The position numbers and the translations under genes are program-made. The notes below the pieces were generated by a model, which saw only the letters and a list, made by a program, of their open reading frames with translations, made no database searches and was not told the DNA's origin. From contig JAIEOV010000030.1 in assembly GCA_019750135.1 (NCBI GenBank), positions 62,001 to 126,000 of the forward strand: DNA of 64,000 nucleotides, in the 5' to 3' direction. Below are positions 59,653 to 64,000 of this stretch, one piece after another (position 1 is the first letter of the stretch; the number at the start of each line of letters is the position of its first letter). The stretch comes from Reyranella sp. (GTDB lineage: Bacteria; Pseudomonadota; Alphaproteobacteria; Reyranellales; Reyranellaceae).

Positions 59653-60776
59653 GCCGTGCCCACATCCATGACGTCGGTGTCCGAATCGTCGGCTGGCGGC
59701 TGGGCATGAGGATCGACCAGGGCGACGAAGCGGTACACGCCGTCGACGACGACGCGCTTCACGCGGGCGCGCGTCTCGAGGCAATGCAGATGCGCCAGGG
59801 TCTCGCCGAAGGCGAAGACGACTTGGTTGTTGTCGAGATGGCGTGGGAAGAGCACCGGCACCATGTCCCAGCCGGTGGCGCCGTCGGCGCCGCGATGGGC
59901 GATGGCCGCGGTCATGTCGTTCAGGCGCGCATCGTGATGGGCGACCAGCTGGTCGAGCCTGGTGTGCAGGCCGACGAAGGGGAAGCCGTGGCTCGGCAAC
60001 ACCAGCGCGTTGGCGGGCAGCCGGCGGAAGCGCGAGAAGCCATCGAGGAACCAGGTGAGCGAATCGGCCTCGGGCTCGTTGGGCCACACGCCGACATTGG
60101 TGCTGATCTTCGGCAGCACCTGGTCGCCCGCGATCAGCACGTTGAGCTCCGGGCACCACAGCGACGCGTGCTCCGGCGCGTGCCCGCGGCCGACAATGAC
60201 GTCCCAGCGATGGCCGCCCAAGGTGATGGGATGGGCATGGATCAGGCGCTGGAAGGTCGGCGGCAGCGGCCCCACGCCCTTGGCGTAGCCGCCCTTGTGG
60301 CGATGGAACAGCGGGATGCTGGCGGCCGGCACACCATTGCGCGCCAGATGGGCAGCGCGCAGATCCTCGTTCTCGATGAAGTCGTTGCGCGCGGCGATGG
60401 CGCTCATGTACTCGCCCAGCGTCATCCAGAGCTTCGCGTCCCAGCGCTGGCAGAGCCAGCCGGCCAGGCCGACATGGTCGGGATGAAGATGGGTGGCGAT
60501 CACGCGCTTCACCGGCCTGCCGCCGAGGCCGCCGGCGAAGATCTTCTCCCACAGTTCGCGCGTCTCGGGTGTGTTGATGCCGGTGTCGACGATGGTCCAG
60601 CCGTCCTCCTCCTCGACCAGCCACAGGTTGATGTGGTTGAGCTGGAAGGGCAGCGGCATGCGCAGCCAGTAGATGCCGGGCGCGACGTTCTTGATGGTGC
60701 CGGGGTCCGGCACATCGCCGCAGGGGAAGCGAAGCTGCGCCAGCAGGCGCTGCGAGAGGTCTGGTGAATCGGGCAT
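59649..60776 (-). CDS. MBL-fold metallo-hydrolase
   Basis: A 375-aa protein of the metallo-beta-lactamase superfamily with the metal motif THLHPDHVG (about 96-104), VDTGINT, GRGHAPEHAS and IAGDQVLP. Its C-terminal extension (about 290-375) has a helical section. The family includes thioesterases, glyoxalase II-like enzymes and lactonases. It is convergent with the GNAT gene. No substrate can be assigned. Confidence 0.9.
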   Translation of the reverse strand: MPDSPDLSQRLLAQLRFPCGDVPDPGTIKNVAPGIYWLRMPLPFQLNHINLWLVEEEDGWTIVDTGINTPETRELWEKIFAGGLGGRPVKRVIATHLHPDHVGLAGWLCQRWDAKLWMTLGEYMSAIAARNDFIENEDLRAAHLARNGVPAASIPLFHRHKGGYAKGVGPLPPTFQRLIHAHPITLGGHRWDVIVGRGHAPEHASLWCPELNVLIAGDQVLPKISTNVGVWPNEPEADSLTWFLDGFSRFRRLPANALVLPSHGFPFVGLHTRLDQLVAHHDARLNDMTAAIAHRGADGATGWDMVPVLFPRHLDNNQVVFAFGETLAHLHCLETRARVKRVVVDGVYRFVALVDPHAQPPADDSDTDVMDVGTA

Positions 60777-60808
60777 GGGCCGAAACTAGACCCTTACGGA
60801 GCGGCCTG

Positions 60809-62101
60809 TCACGACTGCGAACCGACGACCCGCCATGCGATATCCCGACGGCAGAAGCCTTCCGGCCAGTCGATGAGGTCGACGGCGCGGTAGGCACGGT
60901 TGCGGGCCTCCTCGACGGTCGGCGCCATGGCGGTGACGTTCAGCACGCGGCCGCCATTGGCCAGCACGCGCTTGCCGTCCGGCCCCATCGTTCCGAACTT
61001 TGTGCCGGCATGGAAAATCTGCACGCCCTCTACCTTTGACGCCGCGTCGAGCCCGCGGATCTCGGTGCCTTTCTGGTAGGCATCGGGATAGCCCTTGGCC
61101 GCCATGACCACGGTGAGCGCCGATTCAGTCGACCAGCGCAGGTCGAAGTGTTTCAGCCCGCCATCGGCGCAGGCGATCAGGGCCGGCAGGATGTCGGACT
61201 TCAGCCGCATCATCAGCACCTGGCACTCGGGATCGCCGAAGCGGCAGTTGTACTCGAATATCTTCGGGCCCTGCGCCGTGATCATCAGCCCGGCATAGAA
61301 AACGCCCTTGAACGGCATGCCGTCGGCGGCCATGGCGCGCGCGGTGGGCAGGATGATCTCGTCCATGACGCGCTTCTGCATTGCTGCGTCGAAGATCGGC
61401 GCCGGCGAATAGGCGCCCATGCCGCCGGTGTTGGGGCCCTTGTCGTGGTCGAAGGCGCGCTTGTGGTCCTGGGCGCCGATCAGCGGCAGGACATGCTCGC
61501 CGTCGCTCAGCGCAAAGAAGCTCATCTCCTCGCCGACCAGAAATTCCTCGATCACCACCGAAGCGCCGGCCGCGCCGAAGCGGTTGCCCGACAGCATGTC
61601 GCGCGCCGCCTCGATCGCCTGCTCGACCGTCTCGGCCACGACGACGCCCTTGCCAGCGGCGAGCCCGTCGGCCTTGACCACGATCGGCGCGCCCTGCGCC
61701 TTGATGTAGGCCACGGCCTTGTCGGCGTCGGTGAAGCGCTCGTAGGCGCCGGTCGGGATGTTGTGGCGTTTGCACAGTTCCTTGGTGAAGCCTTTGGAGC
61801 TCTCGAGCTGGGCGGCCTTCTGCGACGGCCCGAACACCTTCAGGCCGGCCTCGGCCAGCCGGTCGGCCAGGCCCATCGCCAGCGGCACCTCGGGCCCGAC
61901 CACGACGAAATCGATCTTTTCCCGCTGGGCCAGCGCCACCTGGCCGGCAATGTCCTCGGCGGCGACGTCAATGCATTCGGCTACCTGCGCGATGCCGGCA
62001 TTTCCGGGGGCGCAGTAGAGCTTTGTACACAGCGGCGAGGCGGAGATGGCCCAACAGAGCGAATGTTCGCGGCCACCGCCGCCGACGACCAGAATCCGCA
62101 T
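60809..62101 (-). CDS. purD: Phosphoribosylamine--glycine ligase
   Basis: A 430-aa ATP-grasp enzyme of purine biosynthesis (step 2). N-terminal MRILVVGGGGREHSL, PVVKADGLAAGKGV-like loop (here IVVKADGLAAGKGVVVAE), the ATP-grasp TGGMGAYSP and YNCRFGDPECQ are characteristic. The length is as in E. coli PurD. It is divergent from a Phd-like antitoxin gene (38 bp) and next to xseA, a common alphaproteobacterial order. Confidence 0.97.
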   Translation of the reverse strand: MRILVVGGGGREHSLCWAISASPLCTKLYCAPGNAGIAQVAECIDVAAEDIAGQVALAQREKIDFVVVGPEVPLAMGLADRLAEAGLKVFGPSQKAAQLESSKGFTKELCKRHNIPTGAYERFTDADKAVAYIKAQGAPIVVKADGLAAGKGVVVAETVEQAIEAARDMLSGNRFGAAGASVVIEEFLVGEEMSFFALSDGEHVLPLIGAQDHKRAFDHDKGPNTGGMGAYSPAPIFDAAMQKRVMDEIILPTARAMAADGMPFKGVFYAGLMITAQGPKIFEYNCRFGDPECQVLMMRLKSDILPALIACADGGLKHFDLRWSTESALTVVMAAKGYPDAYQKGTEIRGLDAASKVEGVQIFHAGTKFGTMGPDGKRVLANGGRVLNVTAMAPTVEEARNRAYRAVDLIDWPEGFCRRDIAWRVVGSQS

Positions 62102-62139
62102 TCCTCTAATCCCTTGAAATCACGACCTATTTTGCTCAT

Positions 62140-62391
62140 ATGAACGTGGCCATGACACGGACAAGAACCATGGATGCCTTGGCGTGCAAAGCGAAGTTTT
62201 TCCACGTCTTGGACGAGGTCGCGTCCTCGCGATGTGAAGTAGTCGTCAGGCGCAATGGACACCCCGTGGCCAAGATTGTGCCCATCGTTCAGAAGCCGAG
62301 AACGCTCTACGGCGCCATGAAGGGATCGATCAAATCGGTAGGAGATCTCGACGGGCCTGACGGTGAGAACTGGGAAGTCCTCAAGGAATGA
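62140..62391 (+). CDS. Phd/YefM-family antitoxin, orphan
   Basis: An 83-aa protein whose DNA-binding N-terminal part (ALACKAKFFHVLDEVASSRC) and RNGHPVAKIVPI strands match Phd/YefM antitoxins. The YGAMKGSIKSVGDL tail resembles that of antitoxins paired with PIN-domain (VapC) toxins. No toxin gene follows: xseA begins 36 bp later. Starts at 62152 and 62170 are also possible. A chromosomal remnant or a stand-alone regulator are the options. Confidence 0.75.
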   Translation: MNVAMTRTRTMDALACKAKFFHVLDEVASSRCEVVVRRNGHPVAKIVPIVQKPRTLYGAMKGSIKSVGDLDGPDGENWEVLKE

Positions 62392-62426
62392 TCCGTATCC
62401 ACGGCCTTCGGGTGTAACGTCTTCTC

Positions 62427-63938
62427 ATGGAATCGACGGCACCTGAGCAGGTCACCAGCAACGTCCCGGAATTCACCGTTTCCGAGCTCTCCTTCGCCCT
62501 GAAGCGCGAGATCGAGGCGGCGTTTCCGCGCGTGCGCGTGCGCGGCGAGATCAGCCAGCCGTCGTTCCCGCGTTCGGGCCATTGCTATTTCCGGCTGAAG
62601 GACGAGAACGCCGTGATCGACGGCGTCGCCTGGAAGGGCACGATCCCGCGGCTCGGCATCCGCATCGAGGAGGGGCTGGAGGTGATCGCCACCGGCCGGC
62701 TCACGACCTACGCCGGCTCGTCGCGCTATCAGATCATCGTCGACCGCCTGGAGCTCGCCGGCGAAGGTGCGCTGCTGAAGCTCTTGGAGGACCGGCGCAA
62801 GAAGCTCGCCGCCGAAGGGCTGTTCGACGCCGCTCGCAAGCGGCCGTTGCCGTTCCTGCCCGAGGTCGTGGGCGTCGTGACGTCGCCGTCCGGCGCGGTG
62901 ATCCGCGACATCCTGCATCGGATTTCCGACCGCTTCCCGCGCCGCGTCTTGGTCTGGCCGGTGGCGGTGCAGGGCGAGAAGGCCGCGGGCGAGGTGGCCA
63001 AGGCCATCGCCGGCTTCAACCGACTGCCCGAGGACGGACCCGTGCCGCGGCCCGACGTGCTGATCGTGGCGCGCGGCGGCGGCAGCCTGGAGGACCTGTG
63101 GGCCTTCAACGAGGAGATCGTGGTGCGCGCCGCGGCCGCGTCGACCATCCCGCTGATCTCGGCGGTGGGGCATGAGACCGACACGACGCTGATCGACTTC
63201 GCCTCCGACCGGCGCGCGCCGACGCCGACCGCGGCGGCCGAGATGGCCGTGCCGGTGCGCGCCGACCTCCTGGCGCAGACGCTCGATTTCGGCAAGCGCA
63301 CCATCGCCTGCATGAACCGCGTGCTGCGCGAGGCGACGCTGGCCGTCACCGGCCTGGCGCGCGGCCTCGGCGATCCGCTACGCCTGATCGAGGAGCGCCA
63401 GCAGCGTCTCGACGTCAGCGGCGAACGGCTAGCGTTGGCGACGCGCGGCCTGGTCGACCGCCGTGCGCATGCCCTGGCCGCGGCCCGGCTGGTGAGCCCG
63501 GTGGCCGTGTTGGTCGCCAAGCAGCAGGCGCTCAGCGCCGAGGCGCGCGTGCTCGAGGGCGCAATGAGGCGCTACGTCAGCGATACGCGCCAGAAGATGG
63601 AGCGCGGCGCCGATCGCATCGAGCAGTACGCGGACAGGCTGCGGCGCTGCACGACGGAAGCGCTGGACCGCGGCCATCGCCAGGTCGAGCAGCTCGGCAA
63701 GCTTCTGGAGAGCTATTCCTTCCACTCGGTCCTGCAGCGCGGCTTCGCGCTGGTGCGCGACCAGGACGGCCATCCGGTGCTGACGGCCGCCGACACGCGT
63801 GCGGGCGATACGGTCAGCATCGAGTTCGCCGACGGCAGGATCGGGGCCCGCGTGACCGACGGCGCGGCAACGGCGCCGCGTCCGGCGGCGCCCCGCCGCC
63901 GAGACGGCGGCAGCGGCAATCAAGGTTCGTTGTTGTGA
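62427..63938 (+). CDS. xseA: Exodeoxyribonuclease VII large subunit
   Basis: A 503-aa protein: the N-terminal OB-fold (FTVSELSFALKREIEAAFPRVRVRGEIS), the catalytic domain (GVVTSPSGAVIRDI, VARGGGSLEDLWAFNEE, VGHETDTTL) and a coiled-coil C-terminal region (about 270-430). It degrades single-stranded DNA with XseB, which is not in the window. The C-terminal tail is Arg/Gly/Ala-rich. Start ATG 62427. Confidence 0.95.
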   Translation: MESTAPEQVTSNVPEFTVSELSFALKREIEAAFPRVRVRGEISQPSFPRSGHCYFRLKDENAVIDGVAWKGTIPRLGIRIEEGLEVIATGRLTTYAGSSRYQIIVDRLELAGEGALLKLLEDRRKKLAAEGLFDAARKRPLPFLPEVVGVVTSPSGAVIRDILHRISDRFPRRVLVWPVAVQGEKAAGEVAKAIAGFNRLPEDGPVPRPDVLIVARGGGSLEDLWAFNEEIVVRAAAASTIPLISAVGHETDTTLIDFASDRRAPTPTAAAEMAVPVRADLLAQTLDFGKRTIACMNRVLREATLAVTGLARGLGDPLRLIEERQQRLDVSGERLALATRGLVDRRAHALAAARLVSPVAVLVAKQQALSAEARVLEGAMRRYVSDTRQKMERGADRIEQYADRLRRCTTEALDRGHRQVEQLGKLLESYSFHSVLQRGFALVRDQDGHPVLTAADTRAGDTVSIEFADGRIGARVTDGAATAPRPAAPRRRDGGSGNQGSLL

Positions 63939-63965
63939 CGCACCTGCGTTGATGAAGGTAACGTT

Positions 63966-63993
63966 GTAATCCCGAGCGTAGCGATGGACCTTT
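63966..63993. repeat. Arm of the TCATCCCGAGCG repeat family
   Basis: GTAATCCCGAGCGTAGCGATGGACCTTTA matches one arm of the inverted repeat 32469-32535 with few changes. The other arm would lie beyond the window. It follows xseA by 27 bp. Confidence 0.65.
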
Positions 63994-64000
63994 ACTGATC

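Overview
This window reads as chromosomal DNA of a GC-rich alphaproteobacterium. The support is the overall coding style (strong G/C bias at third codon positions, many GTG/TTG starts, ATGA and TGATG overlaps), the btaA-btaB pair for a betaine lipid, DUF1491, several class III nucleotide cyclases, CaiB/enoyl-CoA hydratase/thiolase-rich acyl-CoA metabolism, and the purD-xseA neighbourhood. A Rhodospirillales or Reyranella-like host is a guess from gene content and palindromic repeats; nothing here (no rRNA or tRNA was found) proves it. The window is gene-dense: no stretch over 300 bp lacks a gene, and the longest gaps (1965-2243, 20121-20409, 35248-35537) hold promoter-like or palindromic sequence.

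Layout. 1-5920: the most unusual region. A three-gene minus-strand operon encodes an 81-aa CxxC peptide, a DUF692/MNIO (multinuclear iron oxidative) enzyme and a 206-aa partner-like protein. It diverges from two plus-strand genes for a 939-aa and a 286-aa protein of unknown role. 5937-9415: DUF1491 protein and a hypothetical protein, uup-type ABC-F ATPase, small protein. 9614-15747: a complete carbohydrate ABC importer operon (ATPase, binding protein, two permeases) with a regulatory-like beta-domain protein and a GT-C-like membrane protein downstream. A divergent Gfo/Idh/MocA oxidoreductase follows. 16958-21993: small exported protein, acyl-CoA synthetase plus DsbA-like isomerase, unknown small protein, prfC. 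22101-24248: CaiB-type CoA transferase and PuuE-like deacetylase.

24352-35247: membrane and periplasmic proteins, adenylate cyclase-RidA overlap pair, FAD oxidoreductase with no conventional start codon, a second RidA, a VOC/amidohydrolase/SnoaL-like trio, a cupin protein, and a frameshifted winged-helix/TPR regulator. 35538-44355: FAD-linked oxidase, thiolase, short HigA-like protein, SDR, second cyclase, flavodoxin, two enoyl-CoA hydratases, SMP-30 lactonase, DUF3592 protein. 44361-48809: malonyl-CoA decarboxylase, alkylation repair pair ogt plus AlkA-like glycosylase, ABC exporter. 48999-53972: GT4 glycosyltransferase, btaA-btaB, TPR/HTH protein, propeller protein. 54081-64000: pcaF-like thiolase, OmpA-family protein, pncA, queA-tgt (queuosine), GNAT, MBL hydrolase, purD, orphan Phd-like antitoxin, xseA.

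Two dispersed repeat families occur between genes: long GGACCGCG...CGCGGTCC palindromes (three loci, two of them exactly 68 bp) and a TCATCCCGAGCG-type element (three loci). The most promising candidate for a new system is the MNIO operon at the left edge, together with the large divergent protein whose C-terminus carries the same CLPC tetrapeptide as the candidate precursor.
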